Assembly: GCF_029852145.1 (NCBI RefSeq)
Contig: NC_079971.1
Span: 9,789,697 to 9,853,696 of the forward strand
Reading direction: 5' to 3'
DNA: 64,000 nucleotides
Source of the DNA: Microplitis mediator
Lineage: Eukaryota; Arthropoda; Insecta; Hymenoptera; Braconidae
Below are positions 1 through 11,752 of this stretch, piece by piece. Under the pieces are notes generated by a model. The model was given only the letters and a program-made list of their open reading frames with translations. It had not been told where the DNA came from and ran no database searches. The translations under genes and the position numbers were made by a program. How positions within the stretch are numbered: the first letter of the stretch is position 1; each line of letters starts with the position of its first letter.

Positions 1-2776
1 TTCAAAACTAGGATGAATAATAAATATAAATATTGTTAATTATCCACCGTCAAATCATATGAACAGTCACCAATAATTATTCAATCATAAAACAATACGT
101 ATCAACTTCCAAGTTTTGGATAAATTTCCGCTGGGACGACAAGTACGCCAGTATATATATGTTCCGTCGAAAACGGAAGTTTGAAAATAATTGTCATCAT
201 TATAATGTTTAAAAAATTAAATAATTAAACGAGTCCCCATCTAGCGGTGCTCAAATTCTTTTCGTCGCTAACTCGGGTCGCATCCCGAACGAGCGCGCCA
301 AAACATAGCGTCGGTTTCGCTGTGCATCTTCGTTGCACTCACGCCTTCAGTGTATCTCTGTCACTCGGGTGTCTAATTTTTCCGTTCCGTCGAAGACGCA
401 ACCCGGCTTCGTTGCGTCTTTTCGTCAGTTGACCACAAGTCTTCATACTGTACGCACTTACTGTGAACATTCTGTCTAAAAAATTGCCAAGCTAATAAAA
501 AATCAGTAATAATTGCTAATTAATTGATTATCAGATTCAATTTGAATCCATCGTTGACGGATAAGTATTTTGCAATAATATTTATTCATTACTTGAATTT
601 ATTTCGTTAATTTAGAACATAGCGCGTGGGTCTCACCCATTCAAATCTCGGATACTTAGTCGTGTTTCCATTAATTATTCAATAGAATTGAGTTTGAGAT
701 TTAATATTAATATTCGTATTAATATTAAATAATAATAACATCAAATAATATTGAATATTTGATAATTATTAACTTATATTAATTCCAGTCAAGTTACCGG
801 GTTTATTCGTTTACATCTTGAATATTAGTTACTTGCGCAGTAATTAAATATTAATAATTACCATACATATTTTATAATCATAATCTAAATAAAACTAAAA
901 ATTTGATAGTTGTCCGCGCCTTGCCGTTGTCATATAGATATCACATCTAACCTCGTTTATGCAATGGCCACATTGCTAACAGCATCTACCAATTCAATTG
1001 ATTAAATTCATATTTAACTGCAGTCAAACAACAGCCTCTGTCGCAAGTAACAATCTAACAACAACAATCGATCAGATTAAAATAAATCTCATTCAAATCA
1101 ACGACTAGTCGCATTATATTGTCTCTAGACAATTTATTGAAAATTCAACATATCGCGCAATTTGCGATCTCATCACTTGAACAATTCAAGTCACGTAACC
1201 GATCTGATCAATCGGTAACATCGCCTCAGCGCACCGAAAGCTTTCACCCAATCATACGTTCTATAGTACCACGTACTATCTAATCGTCCCACAGTGGACA
1301 CTCGAGCTCTCGCTCTCAATACACAGACGTGTATATTTTCTTACAATCAACTTGATCCAAGATCGAACTCATTGCGACGATCCAACGTCGCGTACTTTCT
1401 AACTTATACGACGATCCAACATCGCGTAATCTTTCACTGTATCTGGTCTCACATATACAGCACATACACACATCTTCACACACACACACACACACATATA
1501 TACATTAAATTATACATTCAATATCTTGTGTCAATTGTTCAACGAGTTACCGTCATTCTCATATCTTAATTCTCTCAATCTTTATCATTGTAACTTCTTC
1601 AAAGGGTTTTATGCCGTAGTGCTTTCCCTCAATTTTTGGGTCAAAATATACTCTTCATTTTGATATACCCAAATCACGACTTTCATTAAATAACACCTAT
1701 TTATCCTATACATCCTTATAATCATTTAATTTAATTTAGATCGTTAATTTAATTTAATTTGCAGGTAAATTTAGCTTTGAAAATATAAAATAAAAGAATA
1801 AAAAATAAAGGGAACATTTTCCCACAAACAATATATATATATATGTTGGACCTTACCATAAGTATGCGCTCTCTCTCACTCACGCGCGAGAGATATACAA
1901 ACGGCCACCAACGCGGGACAAATAACACGCCAATGTATACAGCACAAAGGCACTTACAGTCGTCGCTGTGATACAGAATGCGTATCGGCTCCATTGGTCT
2001 CAATCAGCAATATATTAATAACCAATGCCACAAATCAACTCAATATTAATTTTCCAAATGGCCAGTACAATCCATAAACCTCAACAATTTCAAATGGCGT
2101 CTCAACAAAGAAAAACATTTGGCAGCAACAGGCACACACACCCTGCTCTTACAAACGATTATCCACGTCTGACCACGGCAGCACGTGTTTCTCACGCCGG
2201 CACTTCGGCCGACGCCATATTATGATCTATCTCACTTTAACCAACGGAGCAATATACCTGTCGCATGTTAATTTTTACAACACACCAACCTAATGCATGA
2301 CTTGCTTTCGTATAATTTGGCCCATTCCCGACATTAAATGACCATCCGTACATTTCAAAGCCAATTATTAGTATCATTTACAGGTAAATCCCGCATTGAT
2401 TCATTTATAAAAATAGTAAATTTATTTAAAATAAATAAATTTACCGATGCCAACTGTTGCGTTGACGCGCATGCGTCAACCAACCAAAATAATAATAAAC
2501 ACATAAATAAATGCGTAATTATTTATCCCAGCGTCTATAAAATTCATTCATATGTTTATAAAAATCAGTAAATTTTACTGATTCCGACGCAATTTATACC
2601 TAAGAAATCAAGTAAATAATAAAGATACAGTATTTAAGATAAAATAATACATAAAATAATAATAATATTTGAGACGTGTGAGCAGCGTGTGCTGCCATCT
2701 GTTGTCCCTCTCCCGACCTAATGCGAAGCTACCGCGATATTTAAATATCGTGACAAACTAAAAAGTAGAACGGCGG
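1..2776. other. AT-rich non-coding stretch, no gene recognised
   Basis: I see no gene, RNA gene or bounded element here. The open frames present are short and lack recognisable motifs. About 225-430 is noticeably less AT-rich than its surroundings and could be a remnant of an LTR or a promoter, but no LTR ends or primer-binding site were found. A short CA run lies near 1478-1495 and a perfect 16-bp palindrome (CGATATTTAAATATCG) at 2735-2750. Confidence 0.6.
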
Positions 2777-2785
2777 CCGACACTT

Positions 2786-3483
2786 AGGGAAGAGAATTTA
2801 CCGGTAAAATAAATATTTTACTTATTTTACCAATTTTCAGCAGGTTATTTACCGGATAAATAACCAAGGTAGTTAATTTTGTTCCGTGGGTGGCGTTGAT
2901 GTGCGATTGAAGATGTGTACAATGTAGACTAAAAATTATTAGCAATCATCTATTATTTTTCAATATCATTGAGTTAATAAATAAAAAGTTAAAAATGATA
3001 AAAGTAAACATTGATCAAGGTTATCTGCGGATCTTGTCAAATGCAACTTTAGTATTGAAATACGACCTTCTGTAGAGTTCTGTTATAACAAAGTTGGTTG
3101 AACAGAAGAATTTGAGATTCATCAACCCAGGTTCGAATCTGCGGCATGCAATTTATTATATATTTTATTTTACTGAAGTTAGCCGACGTTTTTAATTTTT
3201 TTTTATTTGTTTTCAATAATTAAATTAGAACAAAAAACATTTTTTTCAAATTGCACTTAAAGTTTATCAAGTTTTTTAAAAATAAAATTTATTTTTTATT
3301 ATTTTGTAATAATTTTTTCAATAAAAAAAAATTCAGTACGCCATATTGCCTTTAGAACAGTATACTAAACTATATACACATTCGACGCAAGTAGATATTT
3401 ATCATTTAAATTAATATTTTACCGGATAAATAGCCAAATAACTTACCGGTTAATAACTGGATATTTGTTCACTCGAATCACTA
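2786..3483. mobile_element. Element flanked by 9-bp direct repeats
   Basis: The segment is bounded by identical 9-bp direct repeats CCGACACTT at 2777-2785 and 3484-3492, which fits a target-site duplication. Both subterminal zones are rich in ACCGGATAAATA-like motifs in opposite arrangement (TTACCGGTAAAATA near 2800, ACCGGATAAATAACC near 2852, ACCGGATAAATAGCC near 3422, CTTACCGGTTAATAA near 3442). No clean terminal inverted repeat is visible at the very ends. A 9-bp duplication would fit a Mutator-like (MULE) non-autonomous element. No coding capacity. Confidence 0.45.
3085..3150 (+). other. tRNA-like (pol III promoter-like) segment
   Basis: A B-box-like string AGGTTCGAATCTGC (about 3130-3143) follows an A-box-like string AACAAAGTTGGTTGAAC at tRNA-like spacing. 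The acceptor stem does not close and the anticodon arm is poor, so this is not a functional tRNA gene. It sits near the middle of the element at 2786-3483, as similar segments do in other elements of this window. Confidence 0.4.
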
Positions 3484-3794
3484 CCGACACTTCTTTTGTA
3501 AAATGGCGAAAACGCATCATAAGCACGGACCTATATTTGCCTATACGCGTTGACCAAGAAACCGCAAAAATCACGGAGTAATGACAAGATTACAAGGGCA
3601 ATCGAATATTATTTTCTACCAATAATATTAATTAATTATTTTCCATCAAAAGTTTTATAACCTGCATGAAAAACTTTTGTAGGTAAAAAAATATATGAAA
3701 ATTATAATGTGATATATTCTAAAATATATACAAAAAAATTTTGATCAAGTGAAACAAAAAAACGGCTGGTTGGATTAATCTGGCTCTTTGTAGG

Positions 3795-4195
3795 GTTATT
3801 GTGGACATATTGAACTGTAAAATACACACTCAACATTATCGATTTCCACAATATTTTCGTTTCAGCGCTCGATTTTTCAAAAAAACAAACAAAAGCCCTT
3901 TTTTTGTTGCATTTTTAAATTCATGTGACGATAGGAAAAATTTTTTTGTTCGAAAAATCGATGACTCATCGTTGAAGGGACTTTATTCAAGTTTTCGAAA
4001 CCCACCATTAACTTTCTGTGCAATTATTGGTTTCTGAGATATCGATAATCGAAGACGGAAGGATCCTTTTCCATTTGAAGACCGGCGAGAAGTGGATGTA
4101 TCAAGGTCCATAAAAAACAAAATTAAAGCTGAATAATAAAGGTATCCGATCCTTATAGTGGTTAATCAAAAAAAAAAAATTTTCTCACGCCCGTA
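3795..4195. mobile_element. Diverged copy of the foldback-family arm
   Basis: Ordered similarity to one arm of the foldback element at 59475-61262: TGAACTGTAAAATACACACT here versus TAAGCTGTAAAATTACCTGG near 60632, GAGATATCGATAATCGAAGA near 4036 versus GAGATATCAATAATCAAAGA near 60856, AAGGATCCTTTT in both, and CGTAGACC near the right end in both. It has no intact ends here and looks old. The preceding 300 bases (3493-3794) hold nothing I recognise. Confidence 0.5.
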
Positions 4196-4851
4196 GACCA
4201 AAAAAAAAAATCGGTCTATCGGTTAACCCTGAGGGCCAGCCCTAGAACTTCCCGCTGTTTTCGAGCTCAAGGAGCTTGAAAAAATTACTGTGAACATATT
4301 TTCAAGCTCTTCGAGCTCGAAAATACTTTTGTTTGCCATTGTTTTCTAAAAAAACATTTTTTAACGTTTCTTTCTCCCACGATATCTCGCGAACATTAAC
4401 TGATTTTTATGGTTGAGGCGACAATCGACGAGTTTTAATAAGTTCTAGAGGTGATTAGATTTTGGAATCGAATGATTCAATTTTTTTGTTGATATCCGAG
4501 AAAAAACATTTTTCACTATTTTTTTATTCAACGATATCTCGTAAACGAATTGACAGATTAAGATGGTTGAGGCGGCAATCGGCGTGTTTTATCAAGTTCT
4601 AAAGCTGATCAAATTTTGAAATTGATTTATCTCGTCGTTTTTGAGAAATTTCAAAAAAACCAAAAAAAAAATTTTTTTTCAATTTTTTCGTCAACGGTTT
4701 CTCTTGAACGAATGAACCGATTTTGATGGATGAGGTGGCATTCGACGCGGCTTACAAAGTTTAAGAGCTGATTAGATTTTGGAATCAATCCATTGAGCAA
4801 ATTAAAAGTTATCACACCTCAAAGATCAAAATCGGTTCATCCGTTTATAAC

Positions 4852-5496
4852 AGGGCTACGGAGCCATCCATAAATTACGTCACACGAATTTTAGGACTTT
4901 TGAACCCCGTCCTTGTCACAGGTTGTCACATTTTTATAACCCCCCCCCCTGACGTGACGTCACACATTTTTTGAATTTATCCATGAATTTAAAAATAATC
5001 GAGAGAAAACAGCTATCCTCATTTTTTTGCTTATTTTTATTAAGTAATCTAATAAAATCAACATAAAGTTCAACATTTCGGATAACCGAAGACACAAACG
5101 ACTTGTTCGAAAACAATAAACGACAAAGTATGTTAATTAAAGATAAAAAACTTAATTATCTAGTGTCCATAGATTTTGGACCCACTCTTGTATATTCTCT
5201 ATTACTGGTAAATCGGGCACTTCATTTTCGTTCTGAATTTGAACATCAGGAACATCCTTAGTGTCGAGATTATTTGAGTGTCTCACTTGCATTACAACGC
5301 AGCTCCAGAAGTTAAATGACGTTGCATGAGAGATAATCTCATAGCAAGAATGATAAATTATTAATAAATATAGATCGTTCGTAAATTTTTTAAGTTTTTT
5401 ATTCACATCTGAACTTCGCGCTTTAGTATTTTAAATTTTAACATGTGACGTCACAAAACAATTGACCCCCCCCCCCATGCCCCTTGTCACACTAAA
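4852..5496. mobile_element. Insertion with CRE-like ends and C/G homopolymers
   Basis: This block interrupts CR: the left flank reads as a CR module up to about 4850 and module sequence resumes at about 5497. It carries CATAAATTACGTCAC, GTGACGTCACAC and a C run near 4941-4949 on one side, and GTGACGTCAC with a C run near 5465-5475 on the other. This type of 'cataaattacgtcac' sequence is widespread in insect repeats; the class is unknown to me. No clear terminal inverted repeats. Confidence 0.5.
5152..5406 (-). CDS. Unrecognised 84-codon open frame inside a repeat
   Basis: An open frame of 84 codons lies within the 4852-5496 insertion. The middle of the product has a mildly hydrophobic run and the C-terminal half is acidic, ending in NIQEWVQNLWTLDN. 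I recognise no family. It may be a fragment of an element-encoded protein or a chance open frame; there is no promoter, splice or homology evidence. Confidence 0.12.
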   Translation of the reverse strand: MNKKLKKFTNDLYLLIIYHSCYEIISHATSFNFWSCVVMQVRHSNNLDTKDVPDVQIQNENEVPDLPVIENIQEWVQNLWTLDN

Positions 5497-5745
5497 GTGG
5501 CAATCGACGCGATTTATCAAATTCTAGAGCTGATTAGATTTTGAAGTCGATCGTTTAAGTCGTTTCTGAGAAATCACTAAAAAACTAAAAAAAAAAATTT
5601 TTTTTTGTTCGTAATTCACCCATATTTTCGAGTCTGCTTGATCAAATGATCTGAAATTTTCAGGAAAGTTGAGGGCCAACAAGCTCTTTCGATTGCCACC
5701 TCAACCATCCAAATCGATTCATTAGTTAAAAAGTTACAAAGAGTT

Positions 5746-6783
5746 CCCGGGAAAAAATGATTTTGCCTAATTATATATAATTATAGGAGAATGCTGATTA
5801 ATTATTCCAATGTTAAAATATTAACACAACTCATAAGAGTTGAAAATTATGTATGCAAAAAACCAAACACTTTAAAAACTGTTTGGTAACTGGGTATTAT
5901 TAACTATACATAAGTTTATTACTTATTTAACAGACTGAAAAATATAATGTAACGCTTCGTAAATATTTTAAAATTATAATTTATAGTAAAATTGTAATGA
6001 TTATTTCTGTAAATATACACCTAAAACTATAATGCATTTAACGAGTATTGATTATTAAATATCAATAAAGACCATAGAGCATCTAATATATTAAATAAGA
6101 AAAACTAAATATTAAATATATTCTATAAATAAAATATTAACTTATATATATATATATATATAGATAAATAATTAATTTATATTTAATTATATATAGATCT
6201 AAAGATCTAAAATATAACAAAAATTACTATATATGGGTCTATATAGGTCAGGTCTAATCAGATCTAATCATATATAGACCCATGTATAACTATATATGGG
6301 TATATACTATTATATATATTCCATATACAATCATATATAATTAGGCAAAATCATTTTGTCCCGGGATATAATTAGATCTAATTATATATAAGGCTATATA
6401 TAATTATATATAGGTCTATATATAACCATATATATTTTATATATAATCATATAATTAGGTCTAATTATATATATGGCTATATATACTTATATATAGGTCT
6501 ATATATAACCATATATATTCTATATATCATCATATATAATTAGGCAAAATCATTTTTTTCCCGGTATAATTAGGTCTAATTATATATAAGACTATATATA
6601 CTTATATATAGGTCTATATATAACCATATATATTCTATATATAATCATATATAATTAGGCAAAATCATTTTTTTCCCGGTATAATTAGGTATAATTATAT
6701 ATAAGGCTATATATACTTATATATAGGTCTATCTATAACCATATATAATTATATATAATTAGGCAAAATCATTTTTTCCCGGG
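5746..6783. mobile_element. CCCGGG-ended element, 2-bp TT target duplication
   Basis: Left end CCCGGGAAAAAATGATTTTG; the right end is the inverse, ...AAAATCATTTTTTCCCGGG. It is inserted in CR between AAAGAGTT and TTTACACAC; an uninterrupted CR copy at 42634-42655 reads AAAGAGTTTACACAC, so the target duplication is exactly TT. The interior is AT-rich with many AGGTCTATATATA and GATCTAATTATATA motifs. The right terminal sequence is repeated about four times (near 6335-6362, 6535-6560, 6650-6678, 6755-6783). No coding capacity. Confidence 0.85.
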
Positions 6784-6785
6784 TT

Positions 6786-6924
<139 letters not shown>

Positions 6925-7265
6925 TTGGACATCATTCTGAAAATAGTTAGAATAGCTTCTTAGGACCTCAAAACGTCGACATCTGATGAAAACTCGATTT
7001 TCGAAAATCGGGATGAAAACAATAACTACCCGAATTTTTGAAAATTTTCGATTTTCTTAGCGGGAAGTTAAAAAATATTCGGATTTTTTTTAATCACTCT
7101 GATATATATATTTAGTGACGATAATTTAGGATTGAATTGCAATAATTACTGCCTAAGGCGCCAAATACCAAAGAGTGAAACGTTGTGAGAAATAATGAGA
7201 AGAGGAAAGGTAGAAAAAGGAAATTAAGCGTTTCGTCTAAATATACGATAACTGTGACCTCTCAG

Positions 7266-8135
7266 TTAGGTATGTCTATCGTTTACCTCACCTAAGACGC
7301 CGTATTGGAATTTACATTTTGGAAATGCTATATTTTGAAACAGGCATAGGGATGAGGTACTGCGAGAGACGCGATTTCCAAATGTCATCTCGTGGAGTGA
7401 AGCCGAACCACCATAGGGCTCCCTTTCTTGGAAACAACGTTGAGATCTTTGATGTTCACATAAGTGGCGGTTTCGACAACTTTTTTTTGGGAGCGCTGCT
7501 AACTCAATCTGCAAAGAAAAAAACGAACCAGGAGCGAGAATTGTCTGAATCTGAGATTTTTGAGAGTGACGCACTTCGATCTGTAAAGACAGCGGTACGC
7601 GCCAAATCTGGATGTGGAAGACGTCAAAGATGCGTGATACGATAATCACGTGGGGGTCACCAATTTATTATATTTGTCACGTAACGATTCAAACGTGAAT
7701 CGCTGCACGCGCTTTCTTATCTCGCCGTCAATTTAACAACACCTCCTAGCTAATAAAGCACATTAAATTATTATAATATCTTACACTTGTAAGAAGGACA
7801 CTTTAATATATTTCACTTGCTAGTAGATAGAACCTGATATTTATTTAACAGTTAAACATTATTGAACCCGACAACTAATCGTATAATATGGACAGTTAAT
7901 AATAAGTAATATAATAAGGGAAAGGGAGAGAGTAGCTAGATGACGTCACGTTGGGTCCTCTCGGAGGGCCCCGTCGGAATGCCTCTTCTTCGTCAGCCTT
8001 GATGTCCATCTCGCCCTTCTCTAGTGGGGGTGAGCCTTGTCACAGGCTGGGGGTAGCTCCTGACGTCAGAGGCTACAGGCCTCAAGATGCCTATCGAGCA
8101 AAAGGCTCGGTATTCAGGAACGAGTAGCTTACACA
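7266..8135 (-). mobile_element. LTR retrotransposon fragment: LTR, PBS, gag-leader
   Basis: Read on the minus strand, a candidate 5' LTR starts TGTGTAAGCTACTCG at 8135, has a GC-richer U3-like part (about 7945-8125) and a TATA-like AT-rich part (about 7870-7930), and ends near 7667. It is followed directly by an 18-bp primer-binding site at 7645-7662. Downstream is an open frame (7649-7266, 127 codons) in the place of a leader or gag start, containing two related segments (SLQIEVRHSQ and SLQIELAALP); I cannot assign it to a gag family. The rest of the element is missing. The opposite strand is also open over the same segment (7319-7645), which I take as incidental. Confidence 0.6.
7645..7662 (-). 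other. tRNA-Trp-type primer-binding site
   Basis: On the minus strand the sequence is TGGTGACCCCCACGTGAT. From recall, the complement of the tRNA-Trp 3' end including CCA is TGGTGACCCCGACGTGAT, so there is one mismatch. Ty3/gypsy elements of the CsRn1 type are described as primed by tRNA-Trp. Its location directly after the putative LTR supports the call. Confidence 0.7.
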
Positions 8136-8264
8136 CTGAAAAAAAAAATACTGTTTTCAAGTATCTGCGGGTTTGAATCCTGCTGAGAAAATTATTTGTT
8201 TAATCTTAGTAATAATGTACGCTAGCCAAGAATATTTTCTTAAAATAAGTATAAAAATTCTTAA

Positions 8265-8845
8265 CCCGGGAAAAAATGATTTTATCTAATGATATATAAT
8301 TATATATAATCACTTGTACATAATCAGATCCGAAAATTGGCCAGATCTGATTATATATAATCATGCATGCACGAATATAGTCATTTTTAGAATCTTATTT
8401 AGAATATCTGTACATTATTAAGTAATTTAATTAGGTTTCATTGTCTTTATCAATATAAATGTCGGTTCAACTTGAATAAAGAAAAAATAAATTACTATCC
8501 GTTCACTACTATTTTAGTCTGATCCTCTAGTCTGCTATACACTTATAATTATAAAAAAATTCATGGCAAAATACATCCTACGTAAATAATGCACCTAATG
8601 ATGAATTTGGTTTTCTACATAAATTACAATAGAATTGATTAGATAGATATAATCAAATATATTTATCTATATACTTATAAATGTTCGTATATAAATCGAT
8701 ATTGATTTATACTTTCAAATTGCTGCCGAAACCTTTGAACATTTTTCAAGTATCGGGGATTTAAGTTTGATTGATAGTTGACAAATTAAAAATTTAATAA
8801 CATTGATATTCAAAAACTGTCATATTATGTAATATATAGCTCTAG
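8265..8845. mobile_element. CCCGGG-ended element, partial copy
   Basis: It starts CCCGGGAAAAAATGATTTTA, the same end sequence as 61725. The following segment is collinear with 61725-62170: ATGATATATAATTATATATA near the left end, CTAGTCTGCTATACACTTATAA near 8528, and AAATAATGCACCTAATGATGA near 8585. The 5S-derived module present at 61866-61974 is mostly missing here, leaving CTATTTTAGTCTGATCCTCTAG. No right end was found before the MULE repeats at 8846. The short stretch 8136-8264 just left of it has a B-box-like GGGTTTGAATCCTGC at 8169-8183. Confidence 0.55.
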
Positions 8846-8972
8846 GGCAAAATAACTCAGACAAAACGACTCGAACAATATCAACTCCGGTCAAAACAAC
8901 TTTATACAAAAACAGCTCCGGTCAAAACCACTTTATACAAAAACAACTCCGGTCAGTACAACTCGGGTTAAC
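8846..8972. repeat. Short tandem repeat, candidate MULE terminal region
   Basis: Several copies of a roughly 33-bp unit containing AACTCCGGTCAAAACMACTT and TTATACAAAAACA. It lies just beyond the C-terminal end of the MULE transposase relic (which ends at 9190 on the minus strand), where the element's 3' terminal repeat would be expected. The matching 5' terminal repeat is not in the window, because an LTR sequence cuts the gene at 11753. Confidence 0.45.
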
Positions 8973-9189
8973 CAACACGCAAAAATTAACAATACAGACG
9001 GCGTTATTTAATAAAATATAACAAATTTGTACCCTAAAGAATAATATATTTTTGAATGACATAACAATAACTTCAGTCATTAACTTTAATTTACTTAATA
9101 CGAATATAATTACGTGTTTATTTACTATATACTGCATAAGTATATTAATTTTATATATATTAAATATGGTCGAAATAAATATATAAATA

Positions 9190-11740
9190 TTATAAATTGT
9201 GAGCAACACCGCGCAAATAGTTGATAACATCAGTTCGATCGTAGTTACTGACCGCTACTTTCAATCTTTCCTGACGATTTTTAACTTTGGCTTTCGTCGC
9301 AGGTCTTTCATCACCTCGATATATTTGTTCTAATTTAACATCAACTCTAGACTGCTCATCATGCAATAATTTTATGAAATCCCATATATTTAGATAAGCA
9401 GCAGCGGTAGCATTGAAGTTCTTATTCCAGCTCTCAACTTCATTGTTAGTCTTATATAAATCAGATAATACACTTTCATAGTGGTTCCAAATATCAATAT
9501 TATAACATGGCCCACGACGACCACGACGACGAAGTTTAACGCCAATCCAAGTAGCTTCATAGTATTCGAGTAACGGAATAATTTGATCTTTCTGCTGAAT
9601 ATAGAACGGCGTTTTTAATAGCTCTTCATACGCAAACTCGAGGTCATCATCAGGAACAAATGCGATTGCATAAAGTATTTTCAAATTTAATTCATAATTG
9701 ACATCGTTTCCATATTCTTGTTGCAATCCACATGACTGAATGTTTTTCCAAATGCACTGAGACAAATGAAAGTAGCATCCTTTGACACTGGTACGTGGAA
9801 ATAGCTTTGAGACAGCTTTTATATATACGCTGATTCAAAATCACACATAACCTTATTCCCAGTGAACACATGACCTTATTTTGACGTCATACGTAGGTCA
9901 TAGAAATGTCACGGCATCTGATGTAAATTTGATGTCGATCTGACGTTCTGCATGACTTTAATATGATGTAAAGCTTGTGACATCATATTGATGTACACAT
10001 GACTCTTGTATGACGTCAGAGTTATGACTTATGTATTACGTACGTTTGACGTAAAATCTACATCACATTATTACATAGTAATAAAGTCATTATCGTATAT
10101 CACAATGATGTAATTTTAAAATCATACATTTATGTCAGTAGCAAAGTCACGGTTATACGTAATATGGATGTCACTCTTAAATCATATCTTTACATCAGTG
10201 ACAAGTCATTATTTTACGCAATGCTGATGTAATTTCCGAGTTATAGTTTTTTATTATCAATTTATTAAAACAAAACAATCATAGAATAAATTTTCAAAAA
10301 TTTGTAAATGTGTAAAAATAACAACTAAACGTCGTAGATTTTTGGGTCCAAAGTAATCGATAAACTCGATAATAGATTATTCAGACGTTTTAGATTGAAA
10401 CATTAGCATAAAAAAAAAATTAATTTTATTTTTTTAAATGATATATCGAAATCATCATTTAGGATGACAAAGAAAATGTAACGACAGTTTAAACTCTTTT
10501 GATATTAAGATTATAAAGTTTAGTATCGCAATTTTTCAATCGATTAAATTTCATTCGATTTTGTGCAATTGTTTAATATTTCGAAAAATTTTATATAAGA
10601 TTTTTTAAATTTCACATCACAACAAAAAATTAAAAAATTTGATAAAACTTAATGAAATTTTAAACAATTATCATCGAGGCCGAAAAATATTGTTTCTATA
10701 AATTTTCATATAAGTTCATAAAGTTTTTTTAAATTTTGTAAAAATCTTTTACGAAAACTTATGAACATTGTCTTTTCCGGCATTTCACTCTAAATACATC
10801 AATTAAGCACGAGATTTGAACTCCCGTGATGTGGACCAGTGAGCAACGTTCAAGACTACCAGCCAAGAGGAACCGTGTTCGAACCCAGCAGACGCCCAGG
10901 ATTTTTATATTATTTAACGTTATCTAATCTTGTTTCTGAATTCACAATACATTCGCGGGGTAATAATCAGATCAAAAATTCGGTATTTCATTTTTTTTTT
11001 TTTTTTCAAAAATATTTTTTCTGAATTGATAATTTTGACATCACCCATATGTCATATTGACGTCATAGAATGTCACACAGACATCACATTGACGTCATGT
11101 ATACGTCATTAGTTTTACATCATAATCTTACGTAAAAAAGTGGGAAATAATGAGTCACACCTGACTCATTCGTGACTTATATCTTACGTAAATGATGACT
11201 TAGCGTAAAGTCACTCTGACGTCAAATTTACGTAAATGTGTTTACTGGGTTAGGAGATAAACGTGGCTCCAAAATGTACAACTGACATAACACAGCTTTA
11301 TATGTTTTACATGATTTCCCAGCCATCAAAATCTATACGAGTAGCACGACATGAGCTCTGACTATTCCATGTATTGTATATAATTGATAAAACATTTCGG
11401 GAACAGTGTGAAATGTTCCATCCGAAAACCAGTTTTCACAATTACTTAATATATTTAAATTTTCACGAGTCGTATAAATCAGAAACTTATCGTTGCAATT
11501 TATATCCAACGTGCGCGAATCACACATCAAAAATAATTTATTATTTGAGGTTAACTTGTAATCATCGGGTATTATTAATTCTTCCAAAGTCCTTGCTATT
11601 GGAGGCATATTCTTTACTTCATGACGTATACGACGAATGGTTCGAGAAATACTTGCTACAGTCGGCAATTGTCCAGCAACAGCATCAGGTAGGTCACGCG
11701 ATACACTCGCAATAACTTTACTGGTTGATTCCGTTAAAAT
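9190..11740 (-). pseudogene. MULE-type DDE transposase relic, split by an insertion
   Basis: Translation on the minus strand starts inside the gene near 11740 (frame ...ESTSKVIASVSRDLP...) and runs through an open segment at 11668-11333 containing ENWFSDGTFHTVPEMFYQLY, the first catalytic Asp region of MULE transposases. An in-frame TAG lies at 11333-11335. The frame continues (ILMAGKSCKTYKAVLCQLYI) to the insertion at 9858-11249. Joining across the insertion gives LSPNKVMCDFESAYI, the second Asp motif. A frameshift follows in a TA run at about 9820-9827, then KGCYFHLSQCIWKNI, and then the open segment 9765-9190 with TNNEVESWNKNFN, the expected Glu region. The N-terminus, often a zinc finger in this family, is lost at 11753. 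Inactive copy. Confidence 0.85.
9858..11249. mobile_element. 1.39-kb CCCAGT element, copy 1, TT target duplication
   Basis: Ends are CCCAGTGAACACATGACC and ...AAATGTGTTTACTGGG. It sits inside the MULE transposase relic; removing it with one TT restores the transposase reading frame, so the duplication is 2 bp. Both end regions (about 9870-10230 and 11030-11240) are packed with TGACGTCA-, TGATGTAA- and ATGACTT-like motifs. The middle holds a B-box-like GTGTTCGAACCCAG at about 10878-10891. An inverted-orientation copy lies at 19001-20393. No transposase is encoded, so it is non-autonomous. Confidence 0.9.
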
Positions 11741-11752
11741 TTTATAAAATTT

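Noticed and set aside
1294..1569. 91-codon open frame near the window start
   Set aside because: It has a CA-repeat core, a low-complexity product and no domain or neighbouring support.
7319..7645. Plus-strand 108-codon frame
   Set aside because: It lies antisense to the leader/gag position of the minus-strand LTR element and has no recognisable domain; an accidental open frame is more likely.
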